Counted from the first letter of the stretch, positions 1 through 11,263 are shown. The stretch is 64,000 nt of DNA from Stenotrophomonas lactitubi (GCF_002803515.1 NZ_PHQX01000001.1:310001-374000); one strand, 5' to 3'. Translations and numbers: made by a program. The notes: generated from the letters alone by a model not told the origin.

Positions 1-51
1 CAATAGATACAGATGTCGGCCAATCCACCGCGACAGGCTGGGGATCGTGAA

Positions 52-1071
52 TCAGTCGTCCCAGCCGGCCAGCGCCAGCTTGCCGATGGTGCGGCCGCTG
101 GCCAGGCGCTGGTGGGCGGTTTCCAGGTTGGCTGCATTGATCGGCCCCAGCACTTCGCTCAGCGTGCCGCGCAACTGCCCCGCATCGATCATGCTGGCGG
201 CGCGGTTGAGGATGCGGTGCTGCTCGATGCGGTCGGCGGTGGCAAAGCGCGCGCGGGCAAACATGAATTCCCAATGGATGCCGATGCACTTGGCCTTGTA
301 GGGATCGCCGATGCGCAGCGGGCCGCGCGGTTCGACGATCAGGCCGACATGTCCCTGCGGCGCCAGCAGATGGCCCAGTTCGTCCCAGTAGTGGTCGGTA
401 TCGGCCAGATTGAGTGCCACCTGCACGTCGTCGATGCCAAGCGCCTGCAGCTGCGGCAGCAGCGGCTGGCGATGATCGATCACATGCTGGGCGCCCATCC
501 GCCGGCACCAGTCGATCGAGGCTTCACGCGAGGCGGTGGCAATGACCTCGAAGCCGGCGTGGTGGGCCAGCTGGATCGCCATCGAGCCGACGCCGCCGGC
601 ACCACCGATCACCAGCAGGCGCTGGCCGGCGTGGCGGCGGTCATCAAGCAGCAGGGGCATGCGCTGGAACAGCAGTTCCCACGCGGTCAGGGTGGTCAGC
701 GGCAGCGCGGCCGCTTCGGCGAAGTCGAGGGTGGTCGGTTTGCGCGCCACCAGCCGCTCATCCACCAGCTGATACTGCGCATTGCAGCCAGGGCGAGTGA
801 CATCACCGGCGTAGTAGACCTCGTCACCGGAGGCGAACAGGCTGGCCTCCTCGCCCATCGCTTCGACCACGCCTGCCGCGTCCCAGCCGAGAATGCGCGG
901 AGTATCCAGCGATGCGGCCGACGTGCCTGCACGCAGCTTCCCATCCACGGGATTGACGGAAAGTGCTTCGACACGGATCAGCAGGTCACGGCCCCGCGGC
1001 GGCTGCGGTGGTGGCAGCACCAGATCGCGCAGGGCAGGGGCGGATTCACGGCACAGGGCGACGGCTTTCAT
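52..1071 (-). CDS. Zinc-type alcohol dehydrogenase-like / quinone oxidoreductase (MDR family)
   Basis: This 339-residue protein belongs to the medium-chain dehydrogenase/reductase superfamily, most like the NADPH-dependent quinone oxidoreductase branch. The GroES-like half comes first (SVNPVDGKLR near residue 38), followed by the Rossmann motif GGAGGVGS at residues 156-163. The cysteine cluster of the structural-zinc alcohol dehydrogenases is not visible. The start at 1071 is chosen over an upstream in-frame start at 1188 because GGAG lies just ahead of it and the family motif MKAVAL begins there. The substrate is unknown. It stands alone, divergent from the OmpA-family gene. Confidence 0.85.
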   Translation of the reverse strand: MKAVALCRESAPALRDLVLPPPQPPRGRDLLIRVEALSVNPVDGKLRAGTSAASLDTPRILGWDAAGVVEAMGEEASLFASGDEVYYAGDVTRPGCNAQYQLVDERLVARKPTTLDFAEAAALPLTTLTAWELLFQRMPLLLDDRRHAGQRLLVIGGAGGVGSMAIQLAHHAGFEVIATASREASIDWCRRMGAQHVIDHRQPLLPQLQALGIDDVQVALNLADTDHYWDELGHLLAPQGHVGLIVEPRGPLRIGDPYKAKCIGIHWEFMFARARFATADRIEQHRILNRAASMIDAGQLRGTLSEVLGPINAANLETAHQRLASGRTIGKLALAGWDD

Positions 1072-1430
1072 TGCAGCTCCAGCTCGGTTCCTGTCTGCAT
1101 CATAAGGTTCCTCACCTCGATGGGCGCGCGCTGAACCGCTTTGCGATAAACCAGAGGCAAAACTGTCGCATCTGGCTCTTAAACCCATCCAAACCCTTGT
1201 GGTGTCTGGGTCTTGCGGATTTTCATCATCCTGTATAGGGTTTCAACGTCGGACCGGTGGCCGGTCGTGCGCAGCGCTTCACATGTTACGGGACTGTTAA
1301 CATGACCTTCACCCGCCTGAGCATAATGTTCGCGGCGGTGGCGTGCTGAATCGGCTGTCTGAACATCGACGCAGTAGTGCTGGCCCATGCCTCTACCGGT
1401 TTCATACCCCCGAAATAGGAGCTGTACTCA
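1072..1430. promoter_or_regulatory. Intergenic region with candidate promoter and inverted repeat ahead of the OmpA-family gene
   Basis: No gene is seen in these 359 bases between two divergent genes. A perfect 7-bp inverted repeat, CATGTTA (1282-1288) and TAACATG (1298-1304), is separated by 9 bases. A TTAACA hexamer (1297-1302) and CATAAT (1322-1327) are 19 bases apart, a slightly long spacing for a sigma-70 promoter. The repeat would then overlap the -35 region, as an operator might. This is inference from spacing only. Confidence 0.35.
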
Positions 1431-2519
1431 ATGAACAAGAAGATCCTTACTGCCGCGCTGCTGGGCGGTCTGGCTTTCGCCCAGGCTGCGTCGGCGCAGG
1501 AGTTCGATGACCGCTGGTACCTGACCGGTTCGGCCGGCTTCAACTTCCAGGATAACGACCGTCTGACCAACGACGCTCCGTTCGTGACCCTGGGTCTGGG
1601 CAAGTTCATCAGCCCGAACTGGTCGCTGGATGGTGAGCTGAACTACCAGAACCCGAACTTCGACGCCAACCAGGATCAGAACTGGTCGCAGTACGGCGTG
1701 TCGTTCGATCTGCGTCGCCACTTCATCAAGGAAGGCCGCGGCTGGAACCCCTACATCGTGGGCGGCCTGGGCTACCAGAAGTCTGAAGAAGAGTACGCAG
1801 CTGGCCCGAACGGCCCGGCTGACCGCAAGGACGGCAACCTGGCTGCCAAGCTCGGCGTCGGCCTGCAGACCACCTTCGACAAGCGCGTTGCTGTCCGCGC
1901 CGAAGTGGCCTACCGCGCTGACTTCGACGACCAGAGCATCGCCGCGCGCGACGAAAGCTGGTTCGGCGACGTGCTGGCTTCGGTCGGCGTCGTGATCCCG
2001 CTGGGCCCGGCCCCGGTGGCTGCTGTTCCGGCACCGGCTCCGGTTGCCCCGAGCTGCGCCGACCTGGATGACGACGGTGACGGCGTCAACAACTGCGACG
2101 ACAAGTGCCCGAACTCGCAGCCGGGTCAGACCATCGGTCCGGACGGTTGCCCGGTGCCGGTCTCGATCGACCTGAAGGGCGTGAACTTCGACTTCGACAA
2201 GTCGAACCTGCGTCCGGACGCTGTGGCCATCCTGAGCGAAGCCACCGAGATCCTGAAGCGTTACCCGGATCTGCGCGTTGAAGTCGCCGGTCACACCGAC
2301 TCGAAGGGTACCGACGCTTACAACCAGAAGCTGTCGGAGCGCCGCGCCACCGCGGTGTATAACTACCTGACCAAGAACGGCGTCGACGCTGGCCGTCTGG
2401 CCGGTCCGATCGGCTACGGCGAGAGCCGTCCGATTGCGCCGAACACCAACCCGGATGGTTCGGACAATCCGGAAGGTCGCGCCAAGAACCGTCGTACCGA
2501 GCTGAACGTCCAGAACTAA
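1431..2519 (+). CDS. ompA: OmpA-family outer membrane porin (OprF-like)
   Basis: This 362-residue outer-membrane protein anchors the envelope to peptidoglycan and probably acts as a slow porin. A signal peptide of 22 residues ends ASA before QEFDD. The N-terminal half is an eight-stranded beta-barrel-type domain rich in aromatic residues. A calcium-binding thrombospondin-3-like linker follows (DLDDDGDGVNNCDDKCP, about residues 206-225) after a Pro/Ala hinge. The C-terminal OmpA/MotB domain has the peptidoglycan-contacting motif GHTDSKGTDAYN near residue 287. Codon use is strongly biased, suggesting high expression. A terminator follows directly. Confidence 0.93.
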   Translation: MNKKILTAALLGGLAFAQAASAQEFDDRWYLTGSAGFNFQDNDRLTNDAPFVTLGLGKFISPNWSLDGELNYQNPNFDANQDQNWSQYGVSFDLRRHFIKEGRGWNPYIVGGLGYQKSEEEYAAGPNGPADRKDGNLAAKLGVGLQTTFDKRVAVRAEVAYRADFDDQSIAARDESWFGDVLASVGVVIPLGPAPVAAVPAPAPVAPSCADLDDDGDGVNNCDDKCPNSQPGQTIGPDGCPVPVSIDLKGVNFDFDKSNLRPDAVAILSEATEILKRYPDLRVEVAGHTDSKGTDAYNQKLSERRATAVYNYLTKNGVDAGRLAGPIGYGESRPIAPNTNPDGSDNPEGRAKNRRTELNVQN

Positions 2520-2550
2520 GTTCTGACGCTCTGCCAGTAAGACACAGCAG

Positions 2551-2579
2551 GACCCGGCTTCGGCCGGGTCTTGTTGTTT
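2551..2579 (+). terminator. Rho-independent terminator of the OmpA-family gene
   Basis: GACCCGGC, loop TTCG, then GCCGGGTC, followed by TTGTTGTTT. It lies 31 bases after the stop codon. Confidence 0.85.
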
Positions 2580-2736
2580 GTGCGGTCCGGAATGATGAAT
2601 CAGCGCTCTAGTGGCGACCGTTCGTCGGCAATTTGCTTATGAAACCAATGAGTTGCCGTATTCATTGAAAGTGGCGCTTGAAAGATGACGTGGCATTGCT
2701 AAACTCGCCGCGTCACTTCCTTCCGTGGATGCCCTC

Positions 2737-3243
2737 ATGCTGCGCTCTGCATCGGCTGCCGTTCTGGCGCTGGCCCTGGTTCCTGCTGCTCACGCTGCGG
2801 TCGATTGCTCGGTCAACACCAGCGCTTCGCCGCTGCCGTTGCCGGCCACGGCCATCGCCCCGGTGGCTGATGAGCTGTATATCCGCAGCAGCCAGCTGGG
2901 CATGTCCAGCGGCGTGCTGGGCAGCAGCTACGATCCGTCCCAGTCGCTGGACCAGGTGCTGCAGCGGTTGCGCATCGATGGCTGCCAGAACATCGCCAAG
3001 GCGATTCCGAGCGCGCCGGCGGTGAAGCCGAATGATCCTGCCGCGTACAAGCCGCAGACCGAGTTCGACAACACGCCGTGGCGCTTCGACATGAGCCAGA
3101 ACGGCAAGCGCATGACCGCCGAAGAGTTCGACGCCTGGATGAAGGCACGCGGCGTGCGCGTGGTCAAGGCGCGTCCGGTTCCGGCCGCCACCCCGGCCGC
3201 AGCCGAAGTACCGGCTGAGACCAAGCCGGTCGACAAGAAGTAA
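2737..3243 (+). CDS. Exported hypothetical protein with FDAWMKA motif (paralogue 1)
   Basis: A protein of about 168 residues with a clear signal peptide (MLRSASAAVLALALVPAAHA). An in-frame GTG lies four codons upstream (2725), but the ATG gives the cleaner signal peptide. Function is not recognised. Near the C-terminus is the stretch RFDMSQNGKRMTAEEFDAWM, closely matching the small lipoprotein at 4159-4497. The last 25 residues are Ala/Pro/Lys rich. Two cysteines in the mature part could form a disulfide. It lies just upstream of the pseudouridine synthase on the same strand. Confidence 0.7.
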   Translation: MLRSASAAVLALALVPAAHAAVDCSVNTSASPLPLPATAIAPVADELYIRSSQLGMSSGVLGSSYDPSQSLDQVLQRLRIDGCQNIAKAIPSAPAVKPNDPAAYKPQTEFDNTPWRFDMSQNGKRMTAEEFDAWMKARGVRVVKARPVPAATPAAAEVPAETKPVDKK

Positions 3244-3263
3244 GCGCGGCGGGGAGCAGAGGC

Positions 3264-4073
3264 TTGCGCACGCGCCGCCCACCTGCTGCCCCCGCTGCCC
3301 GCTCCCACGCTGCGCGTGGGCGTGCGAATCCTCCTGCGGTTTCCGCTGGCGTGCGCCATGGCCTGGCGCGCGTGCTGTCCAAGGCCGGCGTGTGCTCGCG
3401 CAGCGAAGCCGCGCGCTGGATCGCCGATGGCCGTGTCCGTGTCGCCGGGCGCATCGTCCGTGATCCGGAATTTCCGATTGCCAGCCCGGCGCCGCCGATC
3501 GAGGTCGACGGCCAGCCGATGGGCGCACCACAACGCCTGTACCTGATGCTCAACAAGCCGCGCGGGGTGGTCACCACCGTGCAGGACGAGCGTGGCCGCG
3601 ACACGGTGTACCGCTGCTTCGATGGCGCCGGCCTGCCGTGGATCGCGCCGGTCGGTCGCCTGGACAAGGCCAGTGAAGGCCTGTTGCTGTTCAGCAACGA
3701 TCCGCAGTGGGCCGCGCGCCTGACCGATCCGGAGACCGGCCCGCAGAAGACCTATCACGTGCAGGTGGATCGCCTGCCCGATGACGACACCCTGGCGGCG
3801 CTGCGCGCCGGTGTCGAAGACGAGGGTGAATTCCTCCTCGCCCTGGCCGTACGCGTGCTGCGCAGCGGCGACAAGACCGCCTGGTTGGAGGTGGTCCTCG
3901 ACGAGGGCCGCAACCGCCATATCCGTCGCCTGCTGGCGGCCTTCGACCTGCAGGTGCTGCGCCTGGTCCGCGTTGCGATCGGAGAGCTCACGCTCGGCGA
4001 TCTCGGCAAGGGCCAGTGGCGGGCGCTGGAGGTCAGCGACCAGCAGCGGCTGGGGGCCGCTGCACCGGGCTGA
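3264..4073 (+). CDS. RsuA/RluB-family pseudouridine synthase
   Basis: This 269-residue enzyme would isomerise uridine to pseudouridine in ribosomal RNA. An S4 RNA-binding domain comes first (RVLSKAGVCSRSEAARWI, about residues 35-53). The catalytic domain has GRLDKASEGLLL with the nucleophilic aspartate at residue 134, and the family motif GRNRHIRRLL near the C-terminus. A basic, low-complexity N-terminus of about 30 residues precedes S4. The start is TTG at 3264, supported by GGGGAG upstream. It resembles the RluE/RluB/RsuA group, but the exact target base cannot be assigned. It sits between two related small exported proteins. Confidence 0.88.
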   Translation: MRTRRPPAAPAARSHAARGRANPPAVSAGVRHGLARVLSKAGVCSRSEAARWIADGRVRVAGRIVRDPEFPIASPAPPIEVDGQPMGAPQRLYLMLNKPRGVVTTVQDERGRDTVYRCFDGAGLPWIAPVGRLDKASEGLLLFSNDPQWAARLTDPETGPQKTYHVQVDRLPDDDTLAALRAGVEDEGEFLLALAVRVLRSGDKTAWLEVVLDEGRNRHIRRLLAAFDLQVLRLVRVAIGELTLGDLGKGQWRALEVSDQQRLGAAAPG

Positions 4074-4158
4074 GTGATGCCCACGGCCGGCAGTTGCCGG
4101 CCACCGTTCCAGGCGTAGGGGGCGCCTGGTTGTCGAATGTCCAGAACGGAGCCTGCCC

Positions 4159-4497
4159 ATGTATCACCCGACCCTCAAGCAAACCCTGCGCTGCGCCAGT
4201 CTGTTGTTGCCGATCGTGCTGTTGACCGCGTGTGGCGGCCACAAGAAAACGGCCAAGGCCGATCGCCCGGCCGAGACCCCGGTGGTTGAAGTGAAGACCC
4301 CGGAACTGGATGGCCGCGGCAGCTATCGCTTCATGATGAGCAACGGCGACCAGAAGATGACCGCCGACCAGTTCGATGCCTGGATGAAAGCCAATGGCAT
4401 CCGCGTTGCCAAGGGCAATGGGCAGGATGCTGCCGCCAAGCCGGTGGTGGTCGCCAGCAAGGACGAGCCCAAGGACAAGAAGAAAAAGAAGAAGTAG
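4159..4497 (+). CDS. Small lipoprotein with FDAWMKA motif (paralogue 2)
   Basis: A 112-residue putative lipoprotein. The signal ends at lipobox LLTAC, so Cys would be lipidated near residue 25. The mature part has a lysine-rich stretch, the segment RFMMSNGDQKMTADQFDAWM shared with the protein at 2737-3243, and a C-terminal run of lysines. The function is unknown. The shared motif suggests both derive from one small periplasmic domain. Confidence 0.7.
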   Translation: MYHPTLKQTLRCASLLLPIVLLTACGGHKKTAKADRPAETPVVEVKTPELDGRGSYRFMMSNGDQKMTADQFDAWMKANGIRVAKGNGQDAAAKPVVVASKDEPKDKKKKKK

Positions 4498-4504
4498 CGC
4501 CGGG

Positions 4505-4566
4505 TGGGTGCCGACCTCGGTCGGCACGTCATCAGACTCCGGTAGGTGCCGACCTTGGTCGGCACG
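4505..4566. repeat. SMAG-type palindromic repeats (pair)
   Basis: Two copies of a short palindrome based on GTGCCGACC-TGGTCGGCAC. The second starts with the diagnostic GTAG at 4542. They lie between the lipoprotein gene and kbl, which converge here. Confidence 0.75.
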
Positions 4567-4624
4567 CTTTGGCCTGAAGGGTCAGAGCCCTTTCCGCAGG
4601 AAAGGGATCCGACTCCGCCGGTGA

Positions 4625-5830
4625 TCAGCCCTTGATCACGCCCAGCTCGACGCCGATGCGGGTGAACGCATCGATCGCGCGGTCCAGATGCTCACGGCTG
4701 TGCGCGGCGCTGATCTGGGTGCGGATGCGCGCCTGGCCCTTGGGTACCACCGGGAAGAAGAAGCCGATCGCGTAGATGCCTTCTTCGAGCAGGCGCTCGG
4801 CGAACTTCTGCGCCAGCGGTGCGTCGTACAGCATCACCGGGCTGATCGGGTGCACGCCGGGCTTCACGTCGAAGCCGGCAGCGGTCATCTTCTCGCGGAA
4901 GTAGGTGGTGTTCTCGGCCAGGGTGCTGCGCAGGTCATCGGCTGCGGCCAGCATCTCGAACGCCTTGATGCCGGCGGCAACCACGTGCGGCGGCAGCGAG
5001 TTGGAGAACAGGTACGGGCGCGAACGCTGGCGCAGCAGCTCGATCACTTCGGCGCTGGCGCAGGTGAAGCCACCCAGTGCGCCGCCCATGGCCTTGCCCA
5101 GGGTGCCGGTGATGATGTCGATCTTCTCCAGCACGCCCTTGACCTCGGCCGAGCCGCGGCCCGTCGCGCCGAGGAAGCCGGTGGCATGGCATTCGTCGAT
5201 GTGCACCAGTGCGTTGTACTTCTTCGCCAGTGCGGTGATTTCGTCCAGCGGCGCGATGAAGCCGTCCATCGAGAACACGCCGTCGGTGGTGATCAGCTTG
5301 GTCTTGCAGCCGGCAGCATCGGCGGCCTGCAGCTGCGCCTCCAGGTCGGCCATGTCGCAGTTGGCGTAGCGGAAGCGCTTGGCCTTGCACAGGCGCACAC
5401 CGTCGATGATCGAAGCATGGTTCAACGCATCGGAGATGATCGCGTCGTTCTCGCCCAGCAGCGGCTCGAACAGGCCGCCGTTGGCGTCGAAGCAGGCCGC
5501 GTACAGGATGGTGTCCTGCTTGCCGAAGAAGCCGGCGATCTGTGCTTCCAGCTGCTTGTGCAGGTCCTGGGTGCCGCAGATGAAGCGCACCGATGCCATG
5601 CCGAAACCATGGCTGTCCAGCGCGTCCTTCGCGGCCTGGATCAGGTCCGGATGGTCGGCCAGGCCAAGGTAGTTGTTGGCGCAGAAGTTCAGCACCTTGC
5701 GGCCGTCTTCGAGGGTGATCTCGGCGGACTGCGGGCTGGTGATGATCCGCTCGGATTTGAACAGGCCCTGGGCGCGGATGGCGTCCAGTTCCTCAGCATA
5801 GTGGCGGGTCAGGGCGGAGGAGTCGGTCAT
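4625..5830 (-). CDS. kbl: 2-amino-3-ketobutyrate CoA ligase (glycine C-acetyltransferase)
   Basis: This 401-residue PLP enzyme cleaves 2-amino-3-oxobutyrate with CoA to glycine and acetyl-CoA, the second step of threonine catabolism after Tdh. It matches the alpha-oxoamine synthase family end to end. The PLP-binding lysine is Lys246 in [10 protein letters not shown], and the ring-stacking/Asp region is [10 protein letters not shown] near 210-219. The ATG at 5830 ([11 protein letters not shown]) gives the usual family length; an upstream GTG at 5851 is less likely. In E. coli it forms an operon with tdh, but here the two are on the same strand and separated by an opposite-strand porin gene. 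Confidence 0.95.
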   Translation of the reverse strand: MTDSSALTRHYAEELDAIRAQGLFKSERIITSPQSAEITLEDGRKVLNFCANNYLGLADHPDLIQAAKDALDSHGFGMASVRFICGTQDLHKQLEAQIAGFFGKQDTILYAACFDANGGLFEPLLGENDAIISDALNHASIIDGVRLCKAKRFRYANCDMADLEAQLQAADAAGCKTKLITTDGVFSMDGFIAPLDEITALAKKYNALVHIDECHATGFLGATGRGSAEVKGVLEKIDIITGTLGKAMGGALGGFTCASAEVIELLRQRSRPYLFSNSLPPHVVAAGIKAFEMLAAADDLRSTLAENTTYFREKMTAAGFDVKPGVHPISPVMLYDAPLAQKFAERLLEEGIYAIGFFFPVVPKGQARIRTQISAAHSREHLDRAIDAFTRIGVELGVIKG

Positions 5831-6040
5831 GGCGTGGGCACGGCTCAGCACGGGAAACCACTGATTCTACCGGGCATCGACGGCTGCGGACCGGGCCGGA
5901 TGGGGCACCGCCATGGCCGGCACATGTTGCATCGCAATAGCAAACGGGTTAAAAATTCGTGAACCGGGGCTGTCTGGCTCCGGTCGCTGCGCCCGCTGCA
6001 GATCCCGCCTTCCACGCCACCGACCCCACCGGAGACGCCC

Positions 6041-6733
6041 ATGAAGCACGCCCGTGCCTGCCTCGCCATTGCCGCCGCCCTGACCCTCGCGCCGTTCGCC
6101 GCCAGCGCCCAGGACAACGAATCTCCGTACAGCTGGAACGTCACCGCCGTCTCGGACTACCTGTTCCGTGGTGTGTCGCAGACCGATGAGGATCCGACCC
6201 TGCAGGCCGGCTTCACCTACACCAGCCCGGTCGGCCTGTATGCCGGCGTCTGGGGCTCGGGCGTCGACTTCGGCGCAGGCGATCCGAAGACCGAGGTCGA
6301 CTACCTGATCGGCTACGGCGTGGACGTGACCGAGCGCGTCAACTTCGACGTGCTGTTGAACCGTTATACCTACCTCAAGTCCAGCCACCAGAACTACAAC
6401 GAGCTGATCACCACCACCACGCTGGACGACACCTACAAGCTGACGGTGGCCTACAGCAACGACGTGTGGAACAGCAGCACCGATGGCTGGTACTTCGGCC
6501 TGGGTGGCAGCTGGGGCTTGCCGAAGGAGTTCACGCTCAACGCCAACGTCGGCCGCAGCACCTTCGAGGACGGGATCGCCAAGGACTACACCGACTGGAA
6601 CGTCGGCGTCGCCCGCCAGTTCGGCCTGTTCAACGTCGGCCTGGGCTACTACGGCACCGACGGCAATGGCCGCGACAACTCCGGCAAGCTGGCGCACAGC
6701 CGGGTGATGCTGAGCGTGGCGGTCGGAAAGTAA
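6041..6733 (+). CDS. TorF-family putative porin (Gcw_chp)
   Basis: This 230-residue protein has a signal peptide (residues 1-24, ending AASAQ) followed by alternating aromatic beta-strand sequence such as YSWNVTAVSDYLFRGVSQTD. That segment is characteristic of the TorF/Gcw_chp family of predicted outer-membrane proteins. The family is linked to porin-like channels, but the substrate is not established. The gene is transcribed opposite to kbl and tdh and lies between them. Confidence 0.85.
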   Translation: MKHARACLAIAAALTLAPFAASAQDNESPYSWNVTAVSDYLFRGVSQTDEDPTLQAGFTYTSPVGLYAGVWGSGVDFGAGDPKTEVDYLIGYGVDVTERVNFDVLLNRYTYLKSSHQNYNELITTTTLDDTYKLTVAYSNDVWNSSTDGWYFGLGGSWGLPKEFTLNANVGRSTFEDGIAKDYTDWNVGVARQFGLFNVGLGYYGTDGNGRDNSGKLAHSRVMLSVAVGK

Positions 6734-6749
6734 CGCCGCAGGCGTTACG

Positions 6750-6773
6750 GTAGTGCCGGCCGCTGGCCGGCAG
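6750..6773 (+). repeat. SMAG-type repeat
   Basis: GTAGTGCCGGCC-GCTGGCCGGCA: GTAG followed by an imperfect palindrome, just after the porin stop codon. Confidence 0.7.
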
Positions 6774-6782
6774 CACCAAAGA

Positions 6783-6809
6783 AAAAGGCGCCCAATGGGC
6801 GCCTTTTTC
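6783..6809. terminator. Bidirectional terminator between the TorF-like porin gene and tdh
   Basis: AAAAAGGCGCCC, loop AAT, GGGCGCCTTTTT. The symmetric A and T tracts let it serve both the + strand porin gene and the - strand tdh. Confidence 0.85.
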
Positions 6810-6820
6810 AGCTCCGGCGA

Positions 6821-6843
6821 CGCCGGGCATGGCCCGGCGCTAC
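6821..6843 (-). repeat. SMAG-type repeat
   Basis: Reads GTAGCGCCGGGCCATGCCCG and on to GCG on the - strand, at the 3' end of tdh. Confidence 0.75.
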
Positions 6844-6854
6844 CGTGGGCCGGA

Positions 6855-7877
6855 TCAATTCCAGCTCAAAACAACCTTGCCTGCCTTGCCTTCTTCCATC
6901 AGGTCGAAGCCCTTCTGGAAATCGTCGATCGGCAGCTGGTGGGTCATCACCTTGCCGAGCGGGAAGCCGGACAGCACCAGCTGGGTCATCTTGTACCAGG
7001 TCTCGTACATCTTGCGGCCGTAGATGCCCTGCACGGTCAGGCCCTTGAAGATGATCTTGTCCCAGTCGCAGCCGGCGCCCTTGGGCATGATGCCGAGCAT
7101 GGCGATCTTGCCGCCGTGGTACATGCAGTCGAGCATGTCGTTGAACGCGCGCGGATTGCCGCTCATTTCCAGGCCCACGTCGAAGCCCTCCATGTGCAGT
7201 TCCTTCATCACGTCCTTCAGCGACGTGTTGGCGACGTTGACCACTCGCGTGGCGCCCATGTCGGCGGCCAGCTTGAGGCGGAAGTCGTTGACGTCGGTCA
7301 CCACCACGTTGCGTGCACCGATGTGCTTGCAGATGCCCGCCGCGATGATGCCGATCGGGCCGGCGCCGGTGATCAGCACGTCTTCGCCGATGACGTTGAA
7401 TTCCAGCGCGCAGTGCGCGGCATTGCCGTACGGGTCGAAGAAGGCGGCCAGTTCGGACGGGATCTGGTCGGGGATCGGCCACAGGTTGCTGGCCGGCATC
7501 ACCATGTATTCGGCGAACGCGCCGTTGACGTTGACGCCGATGCCGACGGTGTTCGGGCACAGGTGCGGACGACCGCCGCGGCAGTTGCGGCAGTGGCCGC
7601 AGACGATGTGGCCTTCGGCCGACACGCGCTGGCCGATCTCGTAGCCGGTCACGCCCGGGCCGATCTCGGCGATGCGGCCGACGAACTCATGGCCGATGGT
7701 CAGGCCCGGCTTGATCGTGCGCTGGCTCCATTCGTCCCACAGGTAGATGTGCAGGTCGGTGCCGCAGATCGCGGTCTTTTCCAGCTTGATCAGGACCTGG
7801 TTGGGGCCCGGGGTCGGCACCGGAACCTCTTCCATCCAGATGCCCTTGGCCGCTTCGCGCTTGACCAGGGCCTTCAT
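6855..7877 (-). CDS. tdh: L-threonine 3-dehydrogenase
   Basis: This 340-residue zinc enzyme oxidises L-threonine to 2-amino-3-oxobutyrate with NAD, feeding Kbl. The catalytic zinc ligands Cys38 and His63-Glu64 (GHEFVG) are present. The structural-zinc cysteines 93, 96, 99 and 107 lie in [15 protein letters not shown], and the NAD motif is GAGPIG. The start at MKALVKREA gives the family length; ATGs 5 and 10 codons upstream are possible but have no better ribosome binding site. Its partner kbl is about 1 kb downstream on the same strand, interrupted by a divergently oriented porin gene. Confidence 0.96.
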   Translation of the reverse strand: MKALVKREAAKGIWMEEVPVPTPGPNQVLIKLEKTAICGTDLHIYLWDEWSQRTIKPGLTIGHEFVGRIAEIGPGVTGYEIGQRVSAEGHIVCGHCRNCRGGRPHLCPNTVGIGVNVNGAFAEYMVMPASNLWPIPDQIPSELAAFFDPYGNAAHCALEFNVIGEDVLITGAGPIGIIAAGICKHIGARNVVVTDVNDFRLKLAADMGATRVVNVANTSLKDVMKELHMEGFDVGLEMSGNPRAFNDMLDCMYHGGKIAMLGIMPKGAGCDWDKIIFKGLTVQGIYGRKMYETWYKMTQLVLSGFPLGKVMTHQLPIDDFQKGFDLMEEGKAGKVVLSWN

Positions 7878-8022
7878 CGTTTGCTGCGCCATCGGGGTGG
7901 AACTCATCAGGGGGAAAGCGCGGATTATAGGGCGCCACGCGGATTTCCCATGTTGCGCTGCGGGTGCATTGGTGGAACGAAAGATGCACGCAGGCGGGCG
8001 TTTCGAACGTTGCCGCTGCGCT

Positions 8023-8121
8023 CGCCGGGCATGGCCCGGCGCTACCCCGCATGGCGGCTGCCCCGGTAGCGCTGGGCCATGCCCGGCGGATGCTTGGGTG
8101 CCAACTGAGGTTGGCTGCTAC
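8023..8121. repeat. Cluster of three SMAG-type repeats
   Basis: Elements at 8023-8045 (GTAG on the - strand), 8066-8089 (GTAG on the + strand) and 8097-8121 (- strand, GTAGCAGCCAACC type). They make up most of the 339-base gap between tdh and the S46 peptidase gene; nothing else is evident there. Confidence 0.75.
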
Positions 8122-8216
8122 CGGGGCATCGGTGCGCCCGGCCCATGACTTCCGGGGTTCGGGGCGGGGCAGGGTGGCGGGCTACAATCGAAGGTTCCAC
8201 TACCAGGGGCCGCTCA

Positions 8217-10379
<2,163 letters not shown>

Positions 10380-10403
10380 TCCGTCTGCGGTCGCTGGCGG
10401 TCT

Positions 10404-10462
10404 ATCCACGCATGGCGTGGATCTACTGGCCGCCTCCGGTAGCGCCGGGCCATGCCCGGCGG
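10404..10462. repeat. Two SMAG-type repeats
   Basis: Elements at 10404-10426 (reads GTAGATCCACGCCATGCGTG on the - strand) and 10439-10462 (+ strand, GTAGCGCCGGGCCATGCCCG). Confidence 0.75.
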
Positions 10463-10479
10463 AATCCGTAGGAAACCTG

Positions 10480-10510
10480 AAACCCCGCGACGCCTGTCGC
10501 GGGGTTTTTT
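10480..10510 (+). terminator. Rho-independent terminator after the S46 peptidase gene
   Basis: AAACCCCGCGAC, short loop, GTCGCGGGGTTTTTT. Confidence 0.85.
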
Positions 10511-10618
10511 CATGCCCCGTCCGGCCCGGTCCGCCGAACAGGTATCATCCCTGTTCCGCGTACTTCACAGGATGTGAACACTGCGCCGGAACTCCTCCCC
10601 CAAGGACCCCTTGTTCGC

Positions 10619-11263
10619 ATGCGCATCCTGCTTGCCCGTCACGGCGAAACGCCGTGGAACGCCGAAGGCCGCTACCAAGGCCAGATCGACATCCCGCTTT
10701 CGCCCATCGGTGAGGCCCAGGCGCAGGCGCTTGGCGCCCGCCTGGTTTCGGTGGACATCACCCGTGCGGTGGCCTCGCCGCTGTCGCGCGCCCAGCGCAC
10801 CGCGCAGTTGGCCCTTGGCGCTGCGCGCGCCGACATGCTGCTGACCGAGCCGGAACTGCAGGAGATCGCCCACGGTGAGTGGGAAGGTCTGCTGGCCAGC
10901 GAAATCAACGAAAAAGATCCGTCGCGCCTGCAGGCCTGGCGCAATGAGCCGGACACCGTGCTGATGCCGGGCGGCGAATCGCTGCGCCTGGTGCTGGAGC
11001 GCAGCTGGCGCGGCCTGGCCCGTGCCGCTGAAGGCCTTGGCGAACACGACACGCTGCTGGTGGTCGCCCACGACGCGGTCAACCGGGTGATTCTGTGCAA
11101 GGTGCTGGGCCTGCCGCTGTCGCGGCTGTGGACCTTCCGCCAGGCACCGACCACGCTCAACCTGCTGGAAGGCCCCGATCTGGACAGCCTGGAAGTGGTG
11201 CGCCTGAACGACTGCGCCCACCACACGCCGTTCTTCGGTGAAGCCAAGCACCGCGCACTCTGA
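10619..11263 (+). CDS. Histidine phosphatase family protein
   Basis: A 214-residue member of the phosphoglycerate-mutase-like histidine phosphatase branch. The phospho-acceptor motif LLARHGETPWN is at residues 5-15, and the second catalytic histidine is in VVAHDAVN near residue 150. Family members dephosphorylate small phosphoesters such as alpha-ribazole phosphate, but the substrate cannot be told from sequence. The start at 10619 has AAGGA about 12 bases upstream; a GTG at 10574 would add 15 residues and is an alternative. It is followed 42 bases later by folC. Confidence 0.83.
   Translation: MRILLARHGETPWNAEGRYQGQIDIPLSPIGEAQAQALGARLVSVDITRAVASPLSRAQRTAQLALGAARADMLLTEPELQEIAHGEWEGLLASEINEKDPSRLQAWRNEPDTVLMPGGESLRLVLERSWRGLARAAEGLGEHDTLLVVAHDAVNRVILCKVLGLPLSRLWTFRQAPTTLNLLEGPDLDSLEVVRLNDCAHHTPFFGEAKHRAL

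Noticed and set aside
13..1134. Long + strand ORF opposite the oxidoreductase gene
   Set aside because: It is an antisense shadow of a gene with clear Rossmann motifs; its translation has no domain-like pattern.
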